NCBI GenBank assembly: GCA_002162955.1
Contig: MABD01000055.1
Span: 1-64,000 of the forward strand
Reading direction: 5' to 3'
DNA from: Gammaproteobacteria bacterium 45_16_T64
GTDB taxonomy: Bacteria > Pseudomonadota > Gammaproteobacteria > Pseudomonadales > Ketobacteraceae
Length of the DNA stretch: 64,000 nt
A model generated the notes under the pieces. That model saw only the letters and a list, made by a program, of their open reading frames with translations. It had not been told where the DNA came from and made no database searches. Below are positions 25,431 through 35,364 of the stretch, in pieces. The position numbers and the translations under genes were made by a program. Position 1 is the stretch's first letter. Every line of letters begins with the position of its first letter.

Positions 25431-27648
25431 CTTCTCCCGTAATCTCCTTCGGATACCCACAAATCGCCCTCGCGGCTTGTAGCCCTCCCATTGTCGCTGA
25501 TTCAAAACAACCGATATTCAGTCCTGTTTTGATCCAATCACCGGCGAGATAGAGATTTGAAAATCCCGACTTGTCTGCCGCAACACGATACTGTGAGCTG
25601 TTAACAACCGATAATACGTAGCGTTCCGATGGGTCCACATTGGCACGCCAATATTGACTATCAAAAGCGGCTTCACCCTCTAGCTTAGGGAGAATGGGGT
25701 TGTATAGAAACTCCCATCTAAATTGACCATCGGCTTCCGCTTCAGGCCATAAATCCTGAATCTGAGAATTAAGCTGATGCAGAACATTACTTTTCACCTT
25801 AGCTTTCATTTTCTCTGGGAAATCGTAATTATCTGAACTAGGGTACGCATCCACTTTTAATGGGCCACAAAAATAAGAAATGTTCTGTAGCGGCGGCTCA
25901 TCAGTATTAGGCCAGTTTTCCTGATCAATCACTTGATCCATAACCGCCCACGTATCAATCGGCTGCCAAAAGGCAGTGAGTATAGGGCCAACAGATACCT
26001 CATCATCAGCGGCATCCTCATCTCTCCACCCCAACTCGGGTAAACTCCGATTGAGCCACAGTTGATATGCCTGTGTTGCTGCCGTTTTAACTGCGCCTAA
26101 CATTTTTTCTAATTCGGGGCTCTGGCTAACAGAATCCCCCAACAGAGCTGCCACCGGTGCAATGGATGTCCCCAGAATTACCTTATCAAAATCCTGCCCC
26201 TGAACTAGGCGAATCGTCGGTAGGGGCTTACCAAAAGCCTCCTCATACAATGATGGCCATCGGCTCCATGACGATTCCAAATCAATATCATGCTGCAACA
26301 TCAACGCTGCTTGCTCGGTATCAATCTGCTCTAGATTCGGCGTGCTAGGCCATACTTCGAGATCTTTAACGGTAATAAATGGATCGTACTCTGTTTCCGG
26401 CTGCTTTAACCGAACCTGTTGTGTCAGTTCAATCTCACTGACTTGCGGCCCTTCAGGAGTATGTACTGTAGATAATTTTTCCACTTTATTGAAAAAGTTA
26501 AATTTAACACCACGTTTACGCAACACCTCGTAGGCTGGGCCATACACGATATCCGCAGTACCTGCGTTAAATTTCCACATCAAGCTACCTTGATAGCTAA
26601 ACACCATGCGAATCATTGCCCGCAACACAGTACCTGCTTCAACATTCGGCTTCTCAGAATCTCCATCTTCAAACGCAAATACGAGATCATAAACACCGCG
26701 TACTGGAGCAGACTCGTAGGTCCATTTCAACGCGCCATTGAGTTTTAACCACTCGATGAAGTCGTACTTATTAATCACATCTAGACCGTTGCCGATGACC
26801 CCATCACTGATAAACCCTTTCATGATCGTTAACGCCAAGTCGATCATAATGACGGCGCGACGAATCGTCGAATTGGACTCCATTAATTCTGATGCTTCTT
26901 CTTCCAACCAGTGTTTAAGATAATTAAGCATCTCTTCGAACAACGAATGGTCTACCTGTACATCCGTTTTTTCTTCATCCCAATGATGCTGCCACAAGGT
27001 ATGGATAGATTGTGTTAGCGTCTCATAACTATCCACCAACTCATCCACATCACTTTTGAGATGAAAGGCCAACTGTGAGAACCAACTACCACCATCGCCG
27101 TCGGTGGGTTTGCTTTCCGCAGCCGATTTTACTTCTCGAAGCTCCTCTTTTAGCCCGGTGACCTCTTTGTGTATCCACGCCCACACGGTTTCTATAACAT
27201 CCAACAAGGTCACGGATTCATTCATATCATCGCCGGGTAAGCCCGGCTTATTGGGAAACTGAATCATCCAATTTTCTATCTTCCCGTTGATATTTTCCGA
27301 TAGCCCTACAAGGTTATGCTCTTCAAAAGCGGACTGCCAGGTACTAAAAGGCAGGGATGTGGGTCGATCCAGTTCATTATAAATTTGACGAATCTGGCGA
27401 AAGGTATTGTCGTAAAAACCAAATAGCACATGTACACCATGCTCTTCAATCCTATCCCCCATATGTTCATTTCGCCCACTGGCGCATTTACCACCTAAAC
27501 GCCAGCCCATCTGATAGATTGTCACATCACGCTTAGACTTCCAGTCCTCATCATGTGTCAGTGCTATCGCGGCGCTTATCGCGCCTGGCCCTCCGCCAAG
27601 AATGGCAATACGCTCTTTTTTAGGAATCGGTTGAGATTGACTATTCAC
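25417..27648 (-). CDS. Large FAD/NAD(P)-binding oxidoreductase (phytoene desaturase/amine oxidase-like)
   Basis: A 743-residue flavoprotein. ERIAILGGGPGAISAAIAL near the N-terminus is the dinucleotide fold, GWRLGGKCASGRN the GGK-S-R flavin motif and IEEHGVHVLFGFYDNTFRQI the EHGxH block. The end, NLYLAGDWIKTGLNIGCFES followed by ATMGGLQAARAI, is the C-terminal FAD motif of carotenoid desaturases and amine oxidases. A long helical insertion (about 170-330) is unusual. The GTG at 27648 has GGAG upstream and overlaps the decarboxylase-like gene by 8 bases. The substrate is unknown, possibly a hydrophobic metabolite shared with its partner. Confidence 0.8.
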   Translation of the reverse strand: MNSQSQPIPKKERIAILGGGPGAISAAIALTHDEDWKSKRDVTIYQMGWRLGGKCASGRNEHMGDRIEEHGVHVLFGFYDNTFRQIRQIYNELDRPTSLPFSTWQSAFEEHNLVGLSENINGKIENWMIQFPNKPGLPGDDMNESVTLLDVIETVWAWIHKEVTGLKEELREVKSAAESKPTDGDGGSWFSQLAFHLKSDVDELVDSYETLTQSIHTLWQHHWDEEKTDVQVDHSLFEEMLNYLKHWLEEEASELMESNSTIRRAVIMIDLALTIMKGFISDGVIGNGLDVINKYDFIEWLKLNGALKWTYESAPVRGVYDLVFAFEDGDSEKPNVEAGTVLRAMIRMVFSYQGSLMWKFNAGTADIVYGPAYEVLRKRGVKFNFFNKVEKLSTVHTPEGPQVSEIELTQQVRLKQPETEYDPFITVKDLEVWPSTPNLEQIDTEQAALMLQHDIDLESSWSRWPSLYEEAFGKPLPTIRLVQGQDFDKVILGTSIAPVAALLGDSVSQSPELEKMLGAVKTAATQAYQLWLNRSLPELGWRDEDAADDEVSVGPILTAFWQPIDTWAVMDQVIDQENWPNTDEPPLQNISYFCGPLKVDAYPSSDNYDFPEKMKAKVKSNVLHQLNSQIQDLWPEAEADGQFRWEFLYNPILPKLEGEAAFDSQYWRANVDPSERYVLSVVNSSQYRVAADKSGFSNLYLAGDWIKTGLNIGCFESATMGGLQAARAICGYPKEITGEDDIK

Positions 27649-28684
27649 AGACCTTGCTCCTTTCCGCACTATCCGATAGCGCACCTAATCCATCTTCAGC
27701 TCGCACAACTTCTGTGCCGATTTCAACGACAAAATCAAAATCAAACGTAAAGGCGTAGTCAACCTTAATACTGTTGTCAGGTTCTCGGGTCAGCCCTAAA
27801 CTTTTCACTAAAGGAAAGCTGGCATTATCTTCGATCGTCAAGCAATAGTCGTTTCTCGAACAATGAATGGAGCGTACTTTTTTCACTACCGCTGGTGCGG
27901 TAATAACGGCTTGATAAAGCGCTTTCTTTCCGGTTAGATCCGGTATTTGCTTCAAGAATAACTGATCTACCTTTGGGTTAATCAGTAAACTGGCAATTTG
28001 TTCTATCGCATGCCAATCCAGACTGAATAACTTACGCTCTAACTTGATCAACTGAACCAATCGTCCCATCAGCAGCTCGAAGCCATCTAAAAACCCAAAT
28101 TCATCGTCATCATCTTCGTCACCCTTATCTGATTCTTGGGTGATCTTCATCAATGGGTTGAACTGAAGTTTTGTTTCCGGTGAGAACGTCTTATAAGAGT
28201 TAACCGCTAAACTGAATTCACCTGAATTATCCCCCTTCTCAGGCATTACCGTATCTCCCATATATTTGGGATATCCGTAAATCTCGCGACCGGTATTTAG
28301 CGCCAACGCACTATTAACAAAGCAGGCATAGGGATAGAAGAATATATGGTCAATTTTATCATGATCATCCCCTACCATTTTTCCGACGATAATCCATGGA
28401 ATCACCTCTTTCTCTTCAGTGTAGCCATAGTTTATTTCTGTTTCATCTAACGAGTTTGCATGCTCTATTAGCGTAAACGATTGGATAACATAACTTGTTA
28501 GCACTTTAAAATAACACTTATCCGGTGCTACCTGATTAAAGTTAGTATCAATGATCTTTTGCAAAGCATCTTTATCGCCCTTAACAAGAAAACCGTGCAT
28601 GAAGGCGTTGCCTTCATTAAATGGTGGCTTTTCTAGCATCAAGTTATCGCCATCAATATAGTCACGACTTGTAGTATTGCTCAT
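27641..28684 (-). CDS. Acetoacetate decarboxylase-like protein
   Basis: A 347-residue protein. ALALNTGREIYGYPKYMGD (near residue 130) matches the acetoacetate decarboxylase fold, where the Lys of GYPK forms the Schiff base. It is longer than the classical enzyme (about 245) because of an acidic insertion (GDEDDDDEFG) and helical segment in the middle. Family relatives act on hydrophobic keto-acids or as aldolases/dehydratases. It overlaps the FAD oxidoreductase gene and follows the kinase gene by 36 bases, so the two enzymes probably form one pathway. Confidence 0.75.
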   Translation of the reverse strand: MSNTTSRDYIDGDNLMLEKPPFNEGNAFMHGFLVKGDKDALQKIIDTNFNQVAPDKCYFKVLTSYVIQSFTLIEHANSLDETEINYGYTEEKEVIPWIIVGKMVGDDHDKIDHIFFYPYACFVNSALALNTGREIYGYPKYMGDTVMPEKGDNSGEFSLAVNSYKTFSPETKLQFNPLMKITQESDKGDEDDDDEFGFLDGFELLMGRLVQLIKLERKLFSLDWHAIEQIASLLINPKVDQLFLKQIPDLTGKKALYQAVITAPAVVKKVRSIHCSRNDYCLTIEDNASFPLVKSLGLTREPDNSIKVDYAFTFDFDFVVEIGTEVVRAEDGLGALSDSAERSKVCE

Positions 28685-28720
28685 ACGTTAATCCTTACTA
28701 TTGATATAATTTCGGCGTGA

Positions 28721-31700
28721 TCAAATCAGAGTCACGTCATCCTCACTTGCTACAGACAGTATTCTTCGTGCAAAAAAAGACGAATCTGCATGCGTCAAGC
28801 TCATCGTATGTAACGCCTCTTTGGACGCTTGAATGGATTTGTTGGCTTTCTCCGGGTGGCGCATTTTTTGATAACATAATGCCTCCAATCGAAATAGTTC
28901 CGGTCTAAAAAAACACCCAAACAACTCGTCTGCATACGGTTTAGCCTTTGCGATCGTGTGCAGACATCCTTGTATATCCTTTTGATAAAACAACTGAGCC
29001 TCCGCCAGTTTTGAATAATAAACACAAACAAATAACCGATGCCTAGCCTCAACCTGCCTAGACATTCCCAGTTGCATTTCGGCGATACCATGGCTGACGT
29101 CACCCTGCAGCACCGCGGCGTACCCAAGACACACCCGACCAACCTCTTCCAACACGAGAAATTCACCTTCTCGGCTAAGAGTCATGCAACGCTGTGCATG
29201 TTCGACCAACCCATCGGAGTCTCGAGTGAACAATCGCATAGCAGAAGAAAATGTCAGTGAAAGCGCTTCAGAAAATATGTCGCCTTCAGAAAGGCTAAGA
29301 CCTCTTTCCATTAGAGACAGCGCCTCTACCTCCTCGTCAGAAACAAAACTGCCCCATGCTAAATGAACATAAGGTAGAGCTGGCGTATCAACCGGTAATT
29401 GCGCTAACTCCGTGTCCGATAACGTTTCTATATATCGATTCGCGGCCTCTAATTCCACCTTCGACTCAATGAAATTCCCCTGATAAAAGGAACTCATTCC
29501 TCGCATAAGATAGAACAAAAATTCTTGCGCGGGTTTTCGATTAACTGCGCTGAGCTTACCCAGTAAAGTACTGACTTTATCATCTTCATGTAATGTCAGT
29601 GCACTAGAGAACTGTACCCATATTTCAACTAGAGAGAATTCGATATTCTGCTGTTGATTAACCCCAGATATCTTTTCCATATTCTTTTCAACTTCAATAC
29701 TCGACCAGCCAAAAGCGGCCGTGAGCGAGCCACCTAAGGCACCACGAATACTGAGTTCAACATCTGCAAGATCATTGTAGATAACCCCACTTATTTTTAG
29801 CTGTTCAATAAGCTCTACCGCACGATTGTAGTGGTTACAGGCTTCAGCATGAGCAGACACCTTGGCCGACAATTCACCCGCCTCCCCCCACCAATCTAAC
29901 GCCCTGCGTATATTACCTGCCCCTTCCAAATGCCTTGCTAACCCGAGAACAAGGGAGGTGGAATCCTCTGACCCTGGAAGCACATCGAGAGCCAGCATTT
30001 TATCCTCTATTGCTTCTGCGAGTTGGTAATGCATCTCTTCTCGTGTTGTACGAGTCATCGAGTCATACGCAGCATCTCGAATCAGCGCGTGACGAAAAAT
30101 GTAACAATCCTGATCTACTCTGCGCTGTCGATAGATCATTTTTGCCTCAATCAAATCATCCAGGTCACTTTGTATATCAAGATCACTTTCATTTGATGCG
30201 GCCGTCAACAATACATAGTTAAACTCTCGTCCTATCGCTGAGGCTAGCTGTACCGTTCTCTTCGCCTTTCCAACATTGTCCAATCGCCCCATAAGAGAAT
30301 CTTTTAAGGTATGAGGCACAAAAGGAATTTCTAGCGACTGCCCTGACGATGAACTATTACCACCACCAGTTTCAACAATCATTCGAGTAAGTTCTTCCAA
30401 AAATAACGGCACACCATCGGTACGCTCTGTAATATTGGAAATCACAGACAAAGGCAGATGCTGCTCACCTAAAACTTCCTCAATAACTTCAACTGCCGAT
30501 GCAGAGTCCAACCCAGTCAACTCAACGTGCAGCACTCCGTCATAAGCAAACTCGGGGCCTTTCGGCCGCGATGTCATATAAAACGCCAATGGAGTTGAGG
30601 CCAAACTCGGCAATAAATGCTCTAGCAATTCCACTGTAGTTGGATCGACCCAATGTACATCTTCTAACAACAATAGAAATGGGCGTTCTTCAGCGAGCGT
30701 CAATAACCAACGTGTCAATGCTTGGATAATAATCGCTTTCTGGTGTGAGGGGGTCAACTGTGAAGCGACATAACAATGGGTGAAGGGTAATGACAACCAC
30801 GACAACAAGATGGGTAAAATAATCTTCTTCTCTATATCTACCCCTGACATCGCCTTTTCTAAACGCTCGATAACTTGATCATCATTACATTCACTTAGAG
30901 AAAGCCGTTGTCGCAAGAAGGACAATATCGGGTATAACGCTCGATTTTTGTGCTCAGGCAAACACCGTAATTCCGCTGACTCATAACCCTCACGCCCAAC
31001 GTCGCAACGTAAAGATCGCAGCAGATGTGACTTACCAATACCAGCCTCACCCTTAATTAGGGCCGCCCTACCCACTCCTATACGAGTCGAATGCCACAGA
31101 CTCTGCAGTTGTTCTATTTCACTATCCCGACCAATCAGATTACGCCGTTCACTCACACCTAATGACGTCATCGCTTCAGATTGCAACTCACCCAGTAGCT
31201 GATAGACAGGGTACTGACTCCAGTAATCACCAGCATTGAGTTGCTCTTCGCGTTCGAATTCAGCGTAACCATCCAGGCATTGACGGCAAGCCTCACTCAC
31301 AAGGATTGTCCCTGGCTTGGTTATGTTCTCCAACTTTAAGGCGATATTGGGGGTTAACCCCGTAGGTAGGCCTGCCTGATCAGCAACAACGGTGCCAGTG
31401 TGCATACCTATCCGAAAATCCAATAGTGCATCATGCTCCTGCAATAGATATTCTTGCTGACGACGCATTCTTCGCACCAGTTCAAGCGCCGTGCGTGCCG
31501 CCAATCGTATGTCGGTATCACCAGCATACGGGTACCCCCAATACACCATGATTCTATCGGCGAATACTCCGGCAACATAACCACCGAAACTCGATATCAC
31601 ATCCGAATACAGGCTAATCTGATCTCGCTGCAATGATTCCATGACCTCAACATCATGGGAGGTATCTCCACGAGGGAACAAACCCACACTACAACACAAC

Positions 31701-32698
31701 ACGGTTAATTGGCGCTTCTCGGTAAATGATGACGTAGTCGCTACGGTATATTGATCACTCGTGACAGAAGACTCACGTTGAAAAGTAATATCTCCCACCA
31801 GATCGGCAATAGCCAACCGCATAAAATCGATCCGCAGTTGCTCAGGATCACTATAGCGATCTTGAGTCTTTTTCTTTAGCACCCGCCTTAGCAGCCCCCC
31901 TAACTCATGCCCAGCAATACTGGGCGGCAACGGCACATCTGCGGGGCTTAGCTGCTGATGAAACACCTCCGCAACGGACAATCCTTGTATGGCTGGCTGC
32001 CCGGTTAGACACTCCAGCAGCACCAAACCCCAAGCATAGATGTCCGATTGAATAGTCGGGAGCTCCCCCCTAAGTTGTTCCGGAGCTGCATAGGACGGAG
32101 TACCCAACATTTCATGGGTCATCGTGAGGTTTTTGTAATCTTCATGTTGAAAATCAGGGGAGAATGCGCCAATGCCAAAATCCAATATCTTGGCATGGGG
32201 TTTCATACCGTGCCACGTCACCATAATATTCTGCGGCTTTAAATCACGATGGATAACACCAGCACTATGGGCATAACAGATTGCATCCAAAACCTGTCCC
32301 ATCACACTATGTGCTTCATCGGCCGCAAAGACACCTTCTTGATCTAGCAGGTCTTTGAGCGTTACGCCTTCTACATATTCAAATACTACGTACACCACAC
32401 CGTCATCGGTTTGCCCTCGATCCAACAATTGAACAACATGCGGATGATTAAGCTGGGCACATAACAATGCTTCCCGTTGAAAACGGTTGAGCAAGTGCTG
32501 CTTTGAATCGGCTGGCATATCTTCGGGCAATTTAAGAATTTTTATGGCTACGGAACGGGATGTACTGAGTTGAGTTGCCAGAAAGACTTGCCCAAACCCA
32601 CCCTTTCCGAGAACCCCAATAAATTCATAACCTGATAAATTGTATTTAATACTGTGAGAGTCAGAATACTCTCCATCACCTAGTGGTGGAGTTAGCAT
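28721..32698 (-). CDS. Multidomain Ser/Thr protein kinase with cyclase-like, AAA ATPase and TPR regions
   Basis: A 1325-residue signalling protein. The kinase (about 24-300) has LGKGGFGQVF, Lys53, HRDLKPQN (150-157) and DFG (173-175), all intact. A class III nucleotide-cyclase homology domain (about 328-500) follows, but its metal-binding Asp positions read CSV and ADR, so cyclase activity is doubtful. Next is a STAND-type ATPase with Walker A GEAGIGKS (550-557) and a Walker B-like LLLLEDVHW, then a TPR-rich C-terminal half. The layout resembles the protein kinase/cyclase/ATPase regulators that act with FHA readers. It is the second gene of the operon. Confidence 0.88.
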   Translation of the reverse strand: MLTPPLGDGEYSDSHSIKYNLSGYEFIGVLGKGGFGQVFLATQLSTSRSVAIKILKLPEDMPADSKQHLLNRFQREALLCAQLNHPHVVQLLDRGQTDDGVVYVVFEYVEGVTLKDLLDQEGVFAADEAHSVMGQVLDAICYAHSAGVIHRDLKPQNIMVTWHGMKPHAKILDFGIGAFSPDFQHEDYKNLTMTHEMLGTPSYAAPEQLRGELPTIQSDIYAWGLVLLECLTGQPAIQGLSVAEVFHQQLSPADVPLPPSIAGHELGGLLRRVLKKKTQDRYSDPEQLRIDFMRLAIADLVGDITFQRESSVTSDQYTVATTSSFTEKRQLTVLCCSVGLFPRGDTSHDVEVMESLQRDQISLYSDVISSFGGYVAGVFADRIMVYWGYPYAGDTDIRLAARTALELVRRMRRQQEYLLQEHDALLDFRIGMHTGTVVADQAGLPTGLTPNIALKLENITKPGTILVSEACRQCLDGYAEFEREEQLNAGDYWSQYPVYQLLGELQSEAMTSLGVSERRNLIGRDSEIEQLQSLWHSTRIGVGRAALIKGEAGIGKSHLLRSLRCDVGREGYESAELRCLPEHKNRALYPILSFLRQRLSLSECNDDQVIERLEKAMSGVDIEKKIILPILLSWLSLPFTHCYVASQLTPSHQKAIIIQALTRWLLTLAEERPFLLLLEDVHWVDPTTVELLEHLLPSLASTPLAFYMTSRPKGPEFAYDGVLHVELTGLDSASAVEVIEEVLGEQHLPLSVISNITERTDGVPLFLEELTRMIVETGGGNSSSSGQSLEIPFVPHTLKDSLMGRLDNVGKAKRTVQLASAIGREFNYVLLTAASNESDLDIQSDLDDLIEAKMIYRQRRVDQDCYIFRHALIRDAAYDSMTRTTREEMHYQLAEAIEDKMLALDVLPGSEDSTSLVLGLARHLEGAGNIRRALDWWGEAGELSAKVSAHAEACNHYNRAVELIEQLKISGVIYNDLADVELSIRGALGGSLTAAFGWSSIEVEKNMEKISGVNQQQNIEFSLVEIWVQFSSALTLHEDDKVSTLLGKLSAVNRKPAQEFLFYLMRGMSSFYQGNFIESKVELEAANRYIETLSDTELAQLPVDTPALPYVHLAWGSFVSDEEVEALSLMERGLSLSEGDIFSEALSLTFSSAMRLFTRDSDGLVEHAQRCMTLSREGEFLVLEEVGRVCLGYAAVLQGDVSHGIAEMQLGMSRQVEARHRLFVCVYYSKLAEAQLFYQKDIQGCLHTIAKAKPYADELFGCFFRPELFRLEALCYQKMRHPEKANKSIQASKEALHTMSLTHADSSFFARRILSVASEDDVTLI

Positions 32699-32784
32699 AA
32701 ATCGAGTTCCATCATTGTTGTTATAGCTTGCTATGTTGCTAAGAGATATTTTTGAATGTTCAACGAATAAGGGAGCCGCTTCGA

Positions 32785-33753
32785 TTAGTTCACTAACTCT
32801 CCGCGTGTAAGGTCCCCATGAACCAATGTTGAACCTTGCGTTATTTTAAATCGTGAAAAACCAATTCGCATTTCACCTGTACGCCGCTCTATGATTTGAT
32901 TAGGCAAGGTAATATCCAACAACGCTTCTGATATCTGCTTTCTAGCACGATATACTTGGATATTGACATGGGAGGTATCAAGACCCAGCATCTTGACAAA
33001 TTTCTGCATATCCAGCCAACCTTGATTGCTCTCGTCATACCCCTCTTTCACATGCTGTATTCTCTGGCGTGCTAATAGAAGTAATAAATAGTGATGCGTT
33101 CTCTCTTCTAATTTCCAGACATCATTACCCAAAGATACCTGCAAGGAAACATGCTCCTCATCTAAACTAACATCAAATTCGAACAGAAAATCATCAGGGG
33201 CGTATAATTTCCCAAGCCGACCTTCTATTGTCATATCAATCGAACCGCCGCTACCAAACACCCATTGCAACGCATCACTTTGAATAACATCCCCCTCCAC
33301 TAGAAACTCCGGCCCATCTTGCCCTTCCCACATCCAACGCCCATCGGATGACTGGTATATCAAGATATCTGGCTGACTAATGCACGGTAGTGCGTGAAAT
33401 TTTATTAGCTTCACTAAAGCACCATCATGATTCACCGGCATTAATGTCGGTCCCGGTTCATCAATGCACTCCACTAACCATTGAGGCTGAGACGGTGATC
33501 CAAATTGCAGCGTATGCCCTACGGAGATAACCGCTTGTTCTGAACATTTTACTCGTCGACCATTGAGCCAGATACCATTACGTGAATGATCAATAACTAC
33601 CCAGCGTGACTCTTCCCAGCGAACAGTGCCATGAATTTGAGAAACACAACGATCTTCAAGCACACTATTAACAGCGTTTTTGTTACGACCAAATAAGTGA
33701 TGATGCCTAAGTAGTACTTTTTCTTTTGTGCTTTTGTTGACCAATACAGCCAT
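32785..33753 (-). CDS. FHA-domain protein with C-terminal winged-helix-like region
   Basis: A 322-residue protein. The FHA phosphothreonine-binding domain is at about 15-95: FGRNKN, then DRCVSQIHGTVRW and HSRNGIWLNGRRV carry the conserved G-R, S-x-x-H and N-G residues. The C-terminal part (about 215-320) has helix-rich blocks ending in a two-strand wing (QIIERRTGEMRIGFSRFKI), like winged-helix output domains. It probably reads the phosphorylation made by the kinase encoded 86 bases downstream. It is the first gene of the operon, so it may autoregulate it. Confidence 0.82.
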   Translation of the reverse strand: MAVLVNKSTKEKVLLRHHHLFGRNKNAVNSVLEDRCVSQIHGTVRWEESRWVVIDHSRNGIWLNGRRVKCSEQAVISVGHTLQFGSPSQPQWLVECIDEPGPTLMPVNHDGALVKLIKFHALPCISQPDILIYQSSDGRWMWEGQDGPEFLVEGDVIQSDALQWVFGSGGSIDMTIEGRLGKLYAPDDFLFEFDVSLDEEHVSLQVSLGNDVWKLEERTHHYLLLLLARQRIQHVKEGYDESNQGWLDMQKFVKMLGLDTSHVNIQVYRARKQISEALLDITLPNQIIERRTGEMRIGFSRFKITQGSTLVHGDLTRGELVN

Positions 33754-34563
33754 GATGTATCCGTAGTTTATTACTGCATTCAGTAAGTTTGGCAGTTATT
33801 TATATATTGCTAAAAATCGGGAATTGAACGCCTGAAACTTGAATAAATTAAGTCGATTACATTATCAATCGTTAAATTTATGGTAGCTCACTATTTTACA
33901 TTGATCGAGAAAAGCCTAGGAAATTCCACAGAGCAAGATAAATTGTAGAGGCCAGATTGTGACAAATATATTGGAAAAACAACAATACTATTTTTAACTT
34001 TTTGGGGTTTATTGATCTCTTACAATGAGCTAAAAGTAATTCGCCCTCAATTATTATCGATCGACATTTTTTTGGCGCTCATGGTTTCCTCAATAATCAT
34101 TACAAATGATACGTTTCGAAAACCTGATGACTAAATACATCAACTGTCGACGCTACAAAACGAAAAAAACTGAGAAATAAATCACCATTAAGCAAAACCT
34201 GGAATAACCTTTACAAGGACACCAAATTATCGAATTCTGTATACACCACTGCCATTTCTATAAATATGACATTAGCATTAAAGTATAGAACAAACATTAC
34301 ACGACATTACATTCGTTAACGGCAACTGAGAGGTGCCTAAGGGGCGCAAATTCAACGAACAATGTGTAATCTGACGTAATATTACACGGATCAAAACAAC
34401 ACACCCTAATGAACTTAGGATATTAGCGCACTATTGAAGGTGAATACAACTATCAATAAGAAAAATCTTACAATTTGATATACGGCGTATACTTGAATGT
34501 AATACGCGATTCCCATTAAATAATTGCTCGTAATAATGCGTCCATAAAATACGAGTCATTCGC
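33754..34563. other. Long divergent intergenic region without genes
   Basis: These 810 AT-rich bases separate the FHA operon from the steroid-reductase-like gene. No open frame here looks coding. A palindrome TATACGGCGTATA (34479-34491) lies about 73 bases before the reductase start, and the GTGTAAT/ATTACAC element is listed separately. A related cluster of ATTACA repeats is at about 34295-34313. This should hold promoters for both directions. Confidence 0.5.
34360..34389. promoter_or_regulatory. GTGTAAT-type operator-like dyad (copy 1)
   Basis: CAATGTGTAAT is followed by six bases and GTAAT, and the outer GTGTAAT (34364-34370) and ATTACAC (34381-34387) form an inverted repeat. The same CAATGTGTAATN6GTAAT arrangement recurs before the GST-like gene (38189), and a variant precedes the acyl-CoA dehydrogenase (43719), so it looks like a shared regulator site. 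Confidence 0.45.
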
Positions 34564-35358
34564 ATGGAATCACTTATCAGCCAATCGAGTTACGATACGG
34601 CTCTTATCATTGCCGCCATCTATTTAGGGATGGTCATTATTGGCGGTTTTTTTGTTAAAGCCCCCTATGGGCGGTTTGCCTCCGAGCAGTTCGGTTTCAG
34701 TTTATCACCCCGTATGGGCTGGTTTTTAATGGAGCTCCCCGCAACCCTTAGTTTTATATTCTTTTATTTCCAAGGCGAACATCGCTTTGATGTCGTACCT
34801 CTATTCTTTTTGTCGATATGGTTGATCCATTACGGTAATAGAGGGTTTATTTTCCCGTTGCTTATGCGGGTGGCAAAAGGCCAACAAGGCAGCTTTAGTA
34901 TCATGATTGTGTTGGCAGGTTGGTTTGTCACCGCTTTTCACGGATATTTAAACGCCGTCTTTATTTCGCACCTTAGCCCTCACCTTACCGATGGTTGGTT
35001 CTCTGACCCTCGTTTTATAATCGGAATGGCAATCTATGGATTCGGATACCTTATGAACCTGCATAGCGATCATATTATTCGAACCCTACGCACCAAAGAA
35101 GAAGTTGCGTCCGGCGAAAAAGTTTACCGCATCCCCCAAGGTGGCTTATATCGCTACGTCACCTGCCCCAGTTACTTTACTGAGCTTATCTCTTTTACTG
35201 GCTTTGCGATTGCAACTTGGTCTCTCGGGGCATTATTTGTACTGGGGATATCAGCGGCAAACCTTATCCCCAGAGCGTTTCAAACCCATCAATGGTACAA
35301 AGATAAGTTCCCCGACTACCCTTCATCAAGAAAAGTACTGATCCCCGGCATCATCTAG
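34564..35358 (+). CDS. 3-oxo-5-alpha-steroid 4-dehydrogenase (SRD5A) family membrane protein
   Basis: A 264-residue integral membrane protein with about seven hydrophobic helices. The C-terminal block YRIPQGGLYRYVTCPSYFTE and then QWYKDKFPDYPSSRKVLIP is the signature NADPH-binding end of steroid 5-alpha-reductases and related enoyl reductases. It should reduce a conjugated double bond of a steroid-like or polyisoprenoid ketone. Length matches the family (about 255-270). It is monocistronic and convergent with a TetR gene 6 bases beyond its end. Confidence 0.88.
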   Translation: MESLISQSSYDTALIIAAIYLGMVIIGGFFVKAPYGRFASEQFGFSLSPRMGWFLMELPATLSFIFFYFQGEHRFDVVPLFFLSIWLIHYGNRGFIFPLLMRVAKGQQGSFSIMIVLAGWFVTAFHGYLNAVFISHLSPHLTDGWFSDPRFIIGMAIYGFGYLMNLHSDHIIRTLRTKEEVASGEKVYRIPQGGLYRYVTCPSYFTELISFTGFAIATWSLGALFVLGISAANLIPRAFQTHQWYKDKFPDYPSSRKVLIPGII

Positions 35359-35364
35359 CCTTAC

